From positions 1 through 12,599 of the forward strand of contig PXAP01000294.1 in NCBI GenBank assembly GCA_003567115.1: DNA of 12,599 nucleotides. Direction: 5' to 3'. Every line of letters begins with the position of its first letter. Positions within the stretch are counted from its first letter, which is position 1. The position numbers were made by a program, and so were the translations under genes. The notes below the pieces were generated by a model that was not told the origin of the DNA, did not search any database, and saw nothing but the letters and a program-made list of their open reading frames with translations. This stretch comes from Bacteroidota bacterium (GTDB taxonomy: Bacteria > Bacteroidota > Bacteroidia > Bacteroidales > PUMT01). Below, one piece after another: positions 5,808 to 12,464 of this stretch.

Positions 5808-7847
5808 ATGAAACTGTCAAAACTGCTGTACACCGCCTTAACATTGCTTTTTGGAATAGCATTATATAACACAGCATGGGCACAACAGGGCCTCAATGAC
5901 ACAATAGCACTTGATGAAATCGTTATTACAGGCTCCAAACAATACCGGTCGGCCGGCAATGTAACCCAAAAAATAGATGTAATCCGGAGCATCGAATTCG
6001 AATCTGCTGTAACAGGCAAAAACAACATAGCCGAGATTATATCGGGAAAGCCCGGATCATCTGTAAGCGCCCTCTCACGTAACGATGCAAACTGGGGTAC
6101 TTATGCAGGGATAGGGCCAAAATACAGTACATTTATGCTTAACGGGTTGCCCCTTGATGCGTTTGTTGACCCTATGTCGCTCGATATGCAGGCATTCGAA
6201 AGGATTGAAATACAGCGGGGACCGGCATCGGTTTTGTACCCCAACTATCTTTCACACGATTTTGCCGGGAACCAAAGTCCACTGGCGGGTACTGTGAACC
6301 TGATTTTGAAAGAGAATATAACAGACCGTCAAACACAACTGGTAACATCATACGGCTCGTATAATACCATTAATACACAATTCTACCACCAGGATACCAG
6401 GGATAATATGAACTTCTTCGGGGGAGTGAATTATGAGAATTCCGATTATACCAATTACGGGACTGAAAACTCATGGCTTAACATGCAGAAGGACCCTGAA
6501 TACCGGAAGCTGAAATTGTTTTCCGGAGTAAATTATTTCTATGGCAGTAACCAGAGGAACAAACTGGGTGTGTTTGTCAACCATACAAATCACAAAGGGG
6601 ATGCAGGCAGGATTTACAGGGGTTATGATCATAATTACACCACAATCAACATCTCGCAGTCGTCTGAAATAACCGGGTCACTTATATTCAATGCATCGGT
6701 TGGATTGAGGATCTATGACCGTACCTGGCAGGAAAGCTCCTTTTCCGGGACAGACAACCTCTCATCCAACGATGGTGTCTTTCAGAATATAATCCCGGCA
6801 GATGCCAGTATATCATGGCACCAGGATGGCGGCCACCTCCTTACCATAGGTATAGATTACCAGAATGCCCGTTACAATACTTTCTCAGATCCTCTTCAGG
6901 GCTACAATGAATACGGAAACAAGTCGAGGGCAATCCAGACAGGCCCTTACCTGCAGCAGGAATTGAATTTTGGGGGGTTAACCGCAAGAGGTGGTTTGAG
7001 GTACAATTATATTGAAACAAAAATAGACCTGATCAACAGGGCGAACCCGGGTGAGCCGGTAACCGCATACCATAACCTGCTGTGGAGTGCGGGCATGAAA
7101 TACAATGTATCCAATTATGTGTCTGTATTTGCTAATGCCGGGAACAGCTTTCTTCCTCCGGGACTGAGGTCCATGGGCGGGACCATCAATCTGGATGACA
7201 TGGGCGTGCCGGGAAGACATGGCCAGTTGCCAAATCCGGACCTTAAGCCCGAATCAGGTACAGGACTTGATGCCGGTGCAGCCATAACACCAACGTCAAA
7301 TTTAAATCTTGGCATAAGGGGGTTCTTCATAAATGTTGATGATGCCATTATTGAGAACATTGTAAGCCTTGACCCGTCTCAGACACAATCAATAAATGCA
7401 GGGACAACCAGGTCAAGGGGAATAGAACTGGAAGCCGGAAGCAGAGTAACCCAAAGGGTAAGCTGGTTTGCAAATTACACCTACATGAACACAACAATTA
7501 TAAACGAACTGGATGCCGATCAGGATGGGGCAACTGTGCCTTTTGCACCGTCACACGTAGCAAACGCAGGGTTTTCAATCTATTCACAAACGGGGTTAAC
7601 TGTTAGTCCCGCACTTAATTACAACGGCGGGTACTATGACAGCAGCTCCAAATCGGGGAGAAATGAATTCAAACCAGGTCTGATAGCCAATCTTTATATC
7701 TCACAGGTTGTCCGGACAAGGGGGAATTATGATCTGAACCTGTTTGCAAAAGGCTATAACCTTATGGATAACAGATATGAAATGCCCTGGCAATTTCAGA
7801 ACACAGGTCTTGCCATCACAGGGGGATTCAGGGTCAAATTCAGGTAG
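5808..7847 (+). CDS. TonB-dependent outer-membrane receptor, probable nickel-chelate uptake
   Basis: 679 residues. A signal peptide (1-25, cut after A-W-A) is followed by a TonB-box-like 'LDEIVITG' (35-42), a plug domain (about 45-170) with 'FERIEIQRGPASVLYP' and 'AGTVNLILKE', and a 22-strand-type beta barrel rich in alternating aromatic residues, ending 'GGFRVKFR' as expected for barrel assembly by the BAM complex. There is no N-terminal carboxypeptidase-like (DUF4480/CarbopepD) extension, so it is not a SusC-type polysaccharide receptor; its length fits metal-chelate or cobalamin receptors. Energy would come from the inner-membrane TonB-ExbB-ExbD complex, not encoded here. It starts 64 bases after nikR and is followed after 13 bases by the binding-protein gene, so nickel or a nickel complex is the inferred cargo. 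A 'PNYLSHDFAGNQSP' stretch (145-158) interrupts the usual short loop of the plug. Cobalamin, cobalt or a siderophore remain alternatives. Confidence 0.9.
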   Translation: MKLSKLLYTALTLLFGIALYNTAWAQQGLNDTIALDEIVITGSKQYRSAGNVTQKIDVIRSIEFESAVTGKNNIAEIISGKPGSSVSALSRNDANWGTYAGIGPKYSTFMLNGLPLDAFVDPMSLDMQAFERIEIQRGPASVLYPNYLSHDFAGNQSPLAGTVNLILKENITDRQTQLVTSYGSYNTINTQFYHQDTRDNMNFFGGVNYENSDYTNYGTENSWLNMQKDPEYRKLKLFSGVNYFYGSNQRNKLGVFVNHTNHKGDAGRIYRGYDHNYTTINISQSSEITGSLIFNASVGLRIYDRTWQESSFSGTDNLSSNDGVFQNIIPADASISWHQDGGHLLTIGIDYQNARYNTFSDPLQGYNEYGNKSRAIQTGPYLQQELNFGGLTARGGLRYNYIETKIDLINRANPGEPVTAYHNLLWSAGMKYNVSNYVSVFANAGNSFLPPGLRSMGGTINLDDMGVPGRHGQLPNPDLKPESGTGLDAGAAITPTSNLNLGIRGFFINVDDAIIENIVSLDPSQTQSINAGTTRSRGIELEAGSRVTQRVSWFANYTYMNTTIINELDADQDGATVPFAPSHVANAGFSIYSQTGLTVSPALNYNGGYYDSSSKSGRNEFKPGLIANLYISQVVRTRGNYDLNLFAKGYNLMDNRYEMPWQFQNTGLAITGGFRVKFR

Positions 7848-7860
7848 AATAACTTAGCCA

Positions 7861-8847
7861 ATGCCTATGTTCAGGGTTAAAATAATTGTTACGGCATTTA
7901 TCATCCTTTGCTCATGTTCGACGAATGAAAAGGGAGAAAGCGAAGATATGCCCATAAGGGTGACCGATTTCAGGGGAAATGAGACAGCATTGTCCAAACC
8001 GGCTGAAAGGGTGGTTTGCCTTATTGAAAGCGCCCTTTCGGGGATATATATGCTCGGGCAACAGCACCGGCTGGTTGCTGTCCCTTCAAACATTTATGAT
8101 CAAAGCCTGTACAAATATTATGCTCAACTTGACCCCAGGATAAGCGACAAATCTTTGCCGGCTCCCGGCAACTGGGATTTCATAAGCCTTGAGCAGATTG
8201 CCGGGCTGAAACCCGACCTGGTAATTATCTGGGCCTCACAGACAAGTGCCATAGAAAGCATTGAACGGCTGGGAATTCCGGTATATGCGGTTATGCTCCA
8301 CAGTTTTGAAGATGTATACAAGGAAATAGCCGATTTCGGACTGCTGTTTGATTCAAAGGAGCGGGCCGACAGCCTTATAAAACTGACCAGGGGCAGGCTC
8401 GAAGAAATAAGTTCCCGATATGAGAATGATACCCCGGAAAGTGTTTACTTTATGTGGGCCCAGGGAATAACCGAAACATCAGGACTGAACAGTACGGTTA
8501 ATGAGCTGCTGACTGTATCGGGGACTGTAAATGCGTGTTTGATGGAACAGGAACATGTTTCAGTAAGTATTGAAAAACTTTATGACTGGGATCCCGATAT
8601 GATCGTAATGTGGCACAATGACAGGCTCAGCCCGGAAGATATAATAGCCAATCCGTTATTACAGGGCCTGAATGCCGTGCAAAACAAAAGGGTGTATGAG
8701 CTGCCCGGTGTATTCAGCTGCGATTTCTGGACCCTCAAGATGCAATTCCCGGCGCAGCTGATTGCCAGCTGGGCATATTCCGACCCGATCGATCAGGATC
8801 AGATTCTTAATGAGATGTATTTGTCACTTTACGGAAAACCTTTGTAA
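7861..8847 (+). CDS. Periplasmic metal-chelate-binding lipoprotein of the BtuF/FecB family
   Basis: 328 residues. The N-terminus has a hydrophobic stretch (6-16) and a lipobox-like L16-C17-S18-C19, so the protein is probably lipid-anchored at C19. The mature part is a Peripla_BP_2 (class III) binding protein: first lobe 'RVTDFRGNETALSKPAERVV' onwards with 'GIYMLGQQHRLVAVP', then 'WDFISLEQIAGLKPDLVII' and the long backbone helix region 'EDVYKEIADFGLLFDSKERA', and the second lobe with 'ETSGLNSTVNELLTVSG' and 'IEKLYDWDPDMIVMWHNDR'. Family members carry cobalamin, haem, ferric siderophores or, as CeuE-type proteins, nickel complexes. It would receive the substrate from the receptor encoded just upstream and deliver it to the permease encoded 3 bases downstream. 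Nickel as cargo is inferred from nikR. Confidence 0.88.
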   Translation: MPMFRVKIIVTAFIILCSCSTNEKGESEDMPIRVTDFRGNETALSKPAERVVCLIESALSGIYMLGQQHRLVAVPSNIYDQSLYKYYAQLDPRISDKSLPAPGNWDFISLEQIAGLKPDLVIIWASQTSAIESIERLGIPVYAVMLHSFEDVYKEIADFGLLFDSKERADSLIKLTRGRLEEISSRYENDTPESVYFMWAQGITETSGLNSTVNELLTVSGTVNACLMEQEHVSVSIEKLYDWDPDMIVMWHNDRLSPEDIIANPLLQGLNAVQNKRVYELPGVFSCDFWTLKMQFPAQLIASWAYSDPIDQDQILNEMYLSLYGKPL

Positions 8848-8850
8848 ACT

Positions 8851-9840
8851 ATGAACAGGAAGCTGCTCAGGACAATTGCCCTGATCTTGCCGCTGCCGGT
8901 AATTTTTTTCTCACTCTTCACAGGTGCTTCAGAACTGGTTTCATCCGGGGATGTCTGGTCACTCTTCTTCTCACCGGCAGATAAGCCGGCCGATATAGTA
9001 AATACAATAGTGCTGAACATACGGTTGCCCAGAATATTACTGGTTTTCCTGTCGGGCGGGGTGCTGGCTGTTTCAGGCTCTGCAATGCAGGCTGTTTTCC
9101 GCAACCCCCTTGTCGACCCCTATATCCTTGGACTTTCAGCGGGTGCAGCGTTCGGGGCCGCTCTTGCCATGTCTGTTGTGATTATACCGGTCCAGGTTTC
9201 AGCTTTTGTATTTGGCCTGTCAGCGGTTGGCCTCAGCTACCTTATGGCATTGAAAAACAGGCAGGTATCAATTATTTCACTTATCTTGTCAGGAATTATT
9301 ACCAACGGCATTTTCACAGCCTTATTAACCATCGTGCAGTTCATCAGCGACCCTTTCAAACTTCAAAGTATTGTCCACTGGATCATGGGCAATTTTCAAA
9401 ACGCAAGCTGGCAAAGTTTCAATCTGGCATTACTGCCGGCACTTGCCGGTTTATCAGTGCTTTTTCTTCTCCGGTGGAAACTGAATCTTCTTGCACTTGG
9501 TGACGTCGAGGCCAGATCAGCAGGGGCCAATCCCGTCAGGATCAAAATATGGGTTTTGATAGCCGCCACCCTTGCCAGTTCTGCAGTCGTTTCAGTTTCC
9601 GGCATTATCGGCCTGTACGGTTTGATTATCCCTCATCTTGTCCGCATGCTCTTTGGAGTAAACAATAAAGAAACTCTGATACTGAATTTCATGCTTGGTG
9701 GCAGTTTCCTGGTTCTGATAGATGATATTTCACGCTCATTCCGGGGATTTGAGATTCCAATCGGGGTGTTTACCATGCTTTTATGTGCGCCCCTTTTTAT
9801 ATGGTTACTGAAAAAAACAAATGTAGGATGGCAGCAATAG
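8851..9840 (+). CDS. FecCD/BtuC-type ABC transporter permease
   Basis: 329 residues, typical length, with about ten hydrophobic segments. Landmarks of the family are present: 'RLPRILLVFLSGGVLAVSGS' (58-77), 'NPLVDP' (85-90), 'GLSAGAAFG' (94-102), and near the C-terminus 'GIIGLYGLIIPHLVRMLFG', whose P-H-x-x-R motif is the loop that contacts the ATPase in BtuC. The start codon is 3 bases after the stop of the binding-protein gene, and the 3' end overlaps the ATPase start by 13 bases, so translation is likely coupled. It would form a homodimeric channel in the inner membrane. No Shine-Dalgarno sequence is evident. Confidence 0.93.
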   Translation: MNRKLLRTIALILPLPVIFFSLFTGASELVSSGDVWSLFFSPADKPADIVNTIVLNIRLPRILLVFLSGGVLAVSGSAMQAVFRNPLVDPYILGLSAGAAFGAALAMSVVIIPVQVSAFVFGLSAVGLSYLMALKNRQVSIISLILSGIITNGIFTALLTIVQFISDPFKLQSIVHWIMGNFQNASWQSFNLALLPALAGLSVLFLLRWKLNLLALGDVEARSAGANPVRIKIWVLIAATLASSAVVSVSGIIGLYGLIIPHLVRMLFGVNNKETLILNFMLGGSFLVLIDDISRSFRGFEIPIGVFTMLLCAPLFIWLLKKTNVGWQQ

Positions 9841-10607
9841 ACAACACCCTTATCAAAATAAGTGATCTTTCCTTTAGCTATGGCAAAGGTCAGGAGATTC
9901 TCTCCGGCACAGGTTGTTCAATCAGGGAGAACAGATTTACTGTAATTATGGGGAAAAACGGTTCGGGCAAATCAACATTGCTCCGCCTTACAGCCGGAAT
10001 CCTCCCTTATCGTAAAGGAAGCATAATGATCAGGGGGAAAGAGCTGAAGAGTTTAAAACCGGAGGAGCGGGCAAAATATACAGGGTTTCTTGCACAACAG
10101 CACAAAGCTGTTTTCCCGTTCAGAGTCTCGGAAGTTGTGCTTACAGGGAGGGCATCATATGTTAAATTCCTGCCTGGCAGATCAGATGAACTGGAAGCAG
10201 AAAGGGCAATGGACCTTTTGGGAATTTCAGATATGAAAGACCGTATCTATTCGGAATTGTCAGGAGGAGAACAGCAACTGGTGATGATTGCCAGGATACT
10301 GGCCCAGAACCCCTCCACATTGCTTCTGGATGAGCCAATAAGTCATCTCGATTACAATAACCAGCTTCATACACTAAAAATGATAAAGCACCTGGTAGAA
10401 AACAGGGTAACCGTAGTTGCCGTGCTGCATGACCCCAACATGGCATACCTGTTTGGCGATGAATTCATTTACATCCACAATAAAAAAGCTCATGAGGTTC
10501 ATGAAAAAAGAGCATGGGAGCATCCCCTGGTCAAACAGATATTTCACGATCAACTTCACACAATCGAATATAACGGGAAACACCTCTTTATACCACAGCT
10601 TTCTTAA
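9828..10607 (+). CDS. FecE/BtuD-type ABC transporter ATPase
   Basis: 259 residues from the ATG at 9828. A longer frame begins at 9783, but its extra 15 residues lie inside the permease gene and do not resemble the family; 'MAAIDNTLIKISDLSFSYGK' is the normal family start. Walker A is GKNGSGKST (42-50), the Q-loop is at Q90-Q91, the ABC signature 'ELSGGEQQ' at 143-150, Walker B 'TLLLDEP' at 164-170, the D-loop 'SHLD' follows, and the H-loop is H201 ('AVLHDPN'). All catalytic residues are intact. It powers the permease encoded just upstream with the binding protein as delivery partner. This is the last gene of the nickel operon; a GC-rich palindrome begins 21 bases after the stop but has no T-run on this strand. 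Confidence 0.93.
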   Translation: MAAIDNTLIKISDLSFSYGKGQEILSGTGCSIRENRFTVIMGKNGSGKSTLLRLTAGILPYRKGSIMIRGKELKSLKPEERAKYTGFLAQQHKAVFPFRVSEVVLTGRASYVKFLPGRSDELEAERAMDLLGISDMKDRIYSELSGGEQQLVMIARILAQNPSTLLLDEPISHLDYNNQLHTLKMIKHLVENRVTVVAVLHDPNMAYLFGDEFIYIHNKKAHEVHEKRAWEHPLVKQIFHDQLHTIEYNGKHLFIPQLS

Positions 10608-10628
10608 TACTTTAGTTTATCTTAAAAA

Positions 10629-10768
10629 CCCGCGTCTTTCAGGCGCGGTAATGTCCTGGCGGGGTTTTGCCCGAAAGTCATGTGCGATTAAAAAAATTCG
10701 CAGTGCACAGCAAAAATCGGGGTTAAAGCCACCTCCTCTGGTGGTGGATAGTCCGATTTTAGCGATTT
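10629..10768. repeat. Two GC-rich palindromes of REP or IS200/IS605-end type
   Basis: Palindrome 1: CCGCG (10630-10634) with CGCGG (10644-10648), preceded by TTAAAAA. Palindrome 2: CCACC (10729-10733) with GGTGG (10740-10744), loop TCCTCT, enclosed by AAAATCGG (10713-10720) pairing with CCGATTTT (10753-10760). Between them GGCGGGGTTTTGCCC (10659-10671) can also fold, and an A-rich run (10688-10697) faces a T-rich run (10766-10772). Hairpins of the form TTAAA.CC.CC...GG.GG..A.GTC occur at the ends of IS200/IS605-type and RAYT/REP elements, which a TnpA_Y1 recognises as single-stranded hairpins. No transposase gene is present, so this would be a non-autonomous remnant. Palindrome 1 could also end minus-strand transcripts (followed by GTTTTT on that strand). 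Confidence 0.45.
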
Positions 10769-10783
10769 TTTTACAAGCATGCC

Positions 10784-11045
10784 ATGGAATATGCATTGAT
10801 TTTCGTTATTGCTTTTATTGATTGTATTATATCGCAGGCTGCAAATCCGAAAAATTCCATTAGGTAACCGTGGAATGATAATTGGTGGTGGTATTACAGG
10901 ATTTTTGTCAGGGCTTGCCGGAAGTGCAGGACCGCCTGGTGCTGCTTTTTTTCTTGGCCTTAATCTTTCTGCAGTTGCATATGTCGCAAGTGAGGCATTT
11001 ACGGCACTGGCCTTGCACCTGAAGGTTCTTTGTCATTTTAAATAA
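10784..11045 (+). pseudogene. Fragment of a TauE/SafE-family permease (C-terminal half), frameshifted
   Basis: From 10809 the frame encodes 'LLLIVLYRRLQIRKIPLG', then 'GGGITGFLSGLAGSAGPP' and 'GLNLSAVAYVASEAFTALAL', which is the second internal repeat of TauE/SafE (PF01925) permeases, proteins of about 250 residues that export sulfite, sulfoacetate or related anions. A preceding frame starting ATG at 10784 reads 'MEYALIFVIA' and joins it only with a frameshift near 10810. The N-terminal half is absent; in its place are the palindromes at 10629-10768. The frame ends at 11045 soon after 'TALALHL'. A later frame (11127-11186) gives 'RIRMILQYILLFIGLLKVF', possibly the displaced last membrane segment. 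It is clearly not functional. Confidence 0.7.
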
Positions 11046-11165
11046 CCCGTCAGGATTATAAAGTATCACAAACCATGGAGGCAACCCCTCTACGGAATAG
11101 CGTTTTTGTAAAAATCAAAATCGCCGTGAGAAGAATAAGAATGATTCTTCAGTACATACTTTTGT
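11046..11165. other. Remainder of the 558-base interval without an intact gene
   Basis: The stretch 10608-11165 holds the palindromes and the TauE/SafE fragment. Its last 120 bases contain no intact gene; a hydrophobic stretch (from 11127, continuing past 11165) may be debris of the same permease. No clear terminator is seen for the minus-strand gene ending at 11166. Confidence 0.5.
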
Positions 11166-11405
11166 TCATCGGTCTTTTAAAGGTTTTTCCCCGGGATTGT
11201 TTTCAATATAGATACAGTCGTTTGCCGAAAGGCTGCCATCGGTCATCACCCTGTTGCCATGGTTGTCGCTTACAATCAGATCCGCAATCCGGCCGGATGT
11301 TTTTATTTCATTTTTTAACACCGTAGTGAAATATTTGTTCAGGGCATCCTTTACGGTTGCCCCTTCGAATAGTTCGAGGCAGGTATCATTGACAAACACC
11401 TTCAT
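11166..11405 (-). CDS. Small hypothetical protein, possibly beta-grasp fold
   Basis: 79 residues beginning 'MKVFVNDTCLELFEGATVKD' and ending '...IYIENNPGEKPLKDR'. I do not recognise it as a named family. The pattern (two short strands 'KVFVND' and 'CLELFEG', a helix 'TVKDALNKYFTTVL', a later 'DLIVSDNHGNRVMTDGSLSA' and a final strand 'DCIYIE') is the layout of ubiquitin-like beta-grasp domains such as those in ThiS/MoaD or the first domain of 2Fe-2S proteins. It lacks a C-terminal GG, so it is not a standard sulfur carrier, and its two cysteines are too few for an iron-sulfur cluster. No signal peptide, so cytoplasmic. It follows the lipoprotein gene by 24 bases on the same strand, suggesting one operon. 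Full conservation of the frame next to a decaying locus suggests it is a real gene. Confidence 0.6.
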   Translation of the reverse strand: MKVFVNDTCLELFEGATVKDALNKYFTTVLKNEIKTSGRIADLIVSDNHGNRVMTDGSLSANDCIYIENNPGEKPLKDR

Positions 11406-11429
11406 TGCTCTGCGTTCACCTTTTTTAAT

Positions 11430-11858
11430 TTATCGGCGTACGTATTTCTCAAAATTATAATTGTCGGGAAGCACCCAGTTTTCATCAACCGGCCATTTCT
11501 GTATCAGGGTATCGTTCCGGATCTGTAATATCATCCTTACAGATTCACCCTGATAAACTTCATCGTAATGGAATTTAACATGTTCCACGTAGCGGTTACC
11601 ATTCAGCTCATAGGTTCCCCATCCATACCTGTCTTCAATTTCAGATCCGGATTTCAGCTGGCCGATGAAGGAGAAATGCCCGCCTGTCCAGAATTTAATA
11701 ATATCAGCATCATCCTGAACCGGAGCTTCTACATTATCCAGCCTGTATTCAGCATAAACCCATTTCCATGCTCCTTCAATCGGCGGTTTTTTTTCCTGCG
11801 CGCAACTGCACAGAATAAGTAACATTATCATTGCCAGATAAGAAATAAATCTGTTCAT
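11430..11858 (-). CDS. Lipocalin-like lipoprotein
   Basis: 142 residues. The N-terminus has a charged start, a hydrophobic segment (7-16) and a lipobox L16-C17-S18-C19, so it is probably lipidated at C19 and anchored in a membrane. The rest, 'PPIEGAWKWVYAEYRLD', 'IIKFWTGGHFSFIGQLKSGS', 'GWGTYELNGNRYVEHVKFHY' and 'LQIRNDTLIQKWPVDENW', has the strand order and the G-x-W start of the small lipocalin-like/DUF4488-type lipoproteins common in Bacteroidetes. Such proteins bind small hydrophobic ligands or are of unknown role; the ligand cannot be told. It is divergent from the BlaI-type gene, with a 126-base shared control region, and is followed by the 79-residue gene in the same direction. Confidence 0.75.
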   Translation of the reverse strand: MNRFISYLAMIMLLILCSCAQEKKPPIEGAWKWVYAEYRLDNVEAPVQDDADIIKFWTGGHFSFIGQLKSGSEIEDRYGWGTYELNGNRYVEHVKFHYDEVYQGESVRMILQIRNDTLIQKWPVDENWVLPDNYNFEKYVRR

Positions 11859-11905
11859 AGTTGCCAGTTAATTTTTAAAATTGTGAATGATTTGCGCGTG
11901 AAAGT

Positions 11906-11959
11906 TACAAATAAAAGAAACAAAATTTGCAATTTCCAAATTTGTGTTGTATATTTGTA
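11906..11959. promoter_or_regulatory. Inverted repeat spanning the BlaI-type promoter, candidate operator
   Basis: TACAAATA (11906-11913) is the exact reverse complement of TATTTGTA (11952-11959), which overlaps the -7 box. Between them CAAATTTG occurs at 11938-11944 plus flanks, with a near copy CAAAATTTG at 11921-11929. BlaI/MecI repressors bind dyads built from TACA/TGTA half-sites, so autoregulation is plausible. The long 38-base separation means that the two arms may be separate sites, and AT-rich promoters often give such matches by chance. Confidence 0.35.
11926..11957 (+). promoter_or_regulatory. Bacteroidetes-type promoter of the BlaI-type gene
   Basis: TTTG (11926-11929), a 20-base spacer, then TATATTTG (11950-11957). 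This fits the Bacteroidetes housekeeping consensus TTTG-N17-23-TAnnTTTG exactly and lies 27 bases before the ATG at 11985. It is the best evidence in the window for the phylum. Confidence 0.75.
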
Positions 11960-11984
11960 GAAGTTAATAACGACATGTAGAATT

Positions 11985-12359
11985 ATGAAGCTATCAAAAG
12001 CCGAGGAAAAGTTGATGGAGCTTATCTGGAATAAAGAAAAAGCTTTCCTTAAGGATCTGGTGGACAGCTATCCTGAACCGAAACCGGCATCAACCACCGT
12101 AGCAACCATGCTGAAAAGAATGCAGGACAAGGGATTTGTCGGGTACAAACTGTATGGTAACTCGAGGGAGTATTTTCCGCTTGTTTCAAAAGTCGATTAT
12201 TTTTCGGGGCATGTAAGGGGTATGATCAAGAACTTTTTCAGTGATTCGACTCTTCAGTTTGCGACATTTTTTACCGAGACCAGTAACCTGAGCGAAAAAG
12301 AACTCGAAGAGCTGAAAAAGGTTATTGACCAGGAAATCAAAAAGAAGAAAGAACCATAG
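11985..12359 (+). CDS. BlaI/MecI/CopY-family transcriptional repressor
   Basis: 124 residues, the usual length. The N-terminal 75 residues form the Penicillinase_R winged helix: 'LSKAEEKLMELIWNKEKAFL', the recognition-helix region 'PASTTVATMLKRMQDKGFVG' and the wing 'YKLYGNSREYFPLV'. The C-terminal part (about 80-124) is the helical dimerisation region, ending in a lysine-rich tail. In BlaI/MecI the repressor is cleaved between N and F at about residues 101-102; here no N-F pair is at that place, only 'KNFF' (residues 82-85). It is followed by a BlaR1-type gene, its normal sensor partner. The start codon chosen follows the promoter; an ATG at 11975 is directly followed by a stop. Targets in Bacteroidetes are often not beta-lactamases; none is visible here. 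Confidence 0.92.
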   Translation: MKLSKAEEKLMELIWNKEKAFLKDLVDSYPEPKPASTTVATMLKRMQDKGFVGYKLYGNSREYFPLVSKVDYFSGHVRGMIKNFFSDSTLQFATFFTETSNLSEKELEELKKVIDQEIKKKKEP

Positions 12360-12464
12360 AACAAGCTGTGGGCCGGCCTCCTCAAGCAGGCAGAATTATG
12401 TCACGGACTGTTTAACAACGAATAAAGCAAAACAGACAGCAAAACTAATGAAAAACCCTGAGCC

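Noticed and set aside
9783..9827. Longer start for the FecE/BtuD-type ATPase
   Set aside because: The 15 extra residues come from within the permease 3' end and do not resemble the family; the ATG at 9828 gives the usual N-terminus.
10629..10648. Intrinsic terminator of the nickel operon
   Set aside because: The CCGCG/CGCGG stem has no T-run on the plus strand; only the minus strand has the T-run, so it is described as a REP-like palindrome instead.
10417..10821. 134-codon plus-strand open frame overlapping the ATPase end and the palindromes
   Set aside because: Its first half is the ATPase gene in another frame and the rest crosses the palindromic repeats; no coding character.
11075..11326. 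83-codon plus-strand open frame
   Set aside because: It mostly runs opposite the 79-residue minus-strand gene; only a short hydrophobic stretch (11127-11186) may be permease debris.
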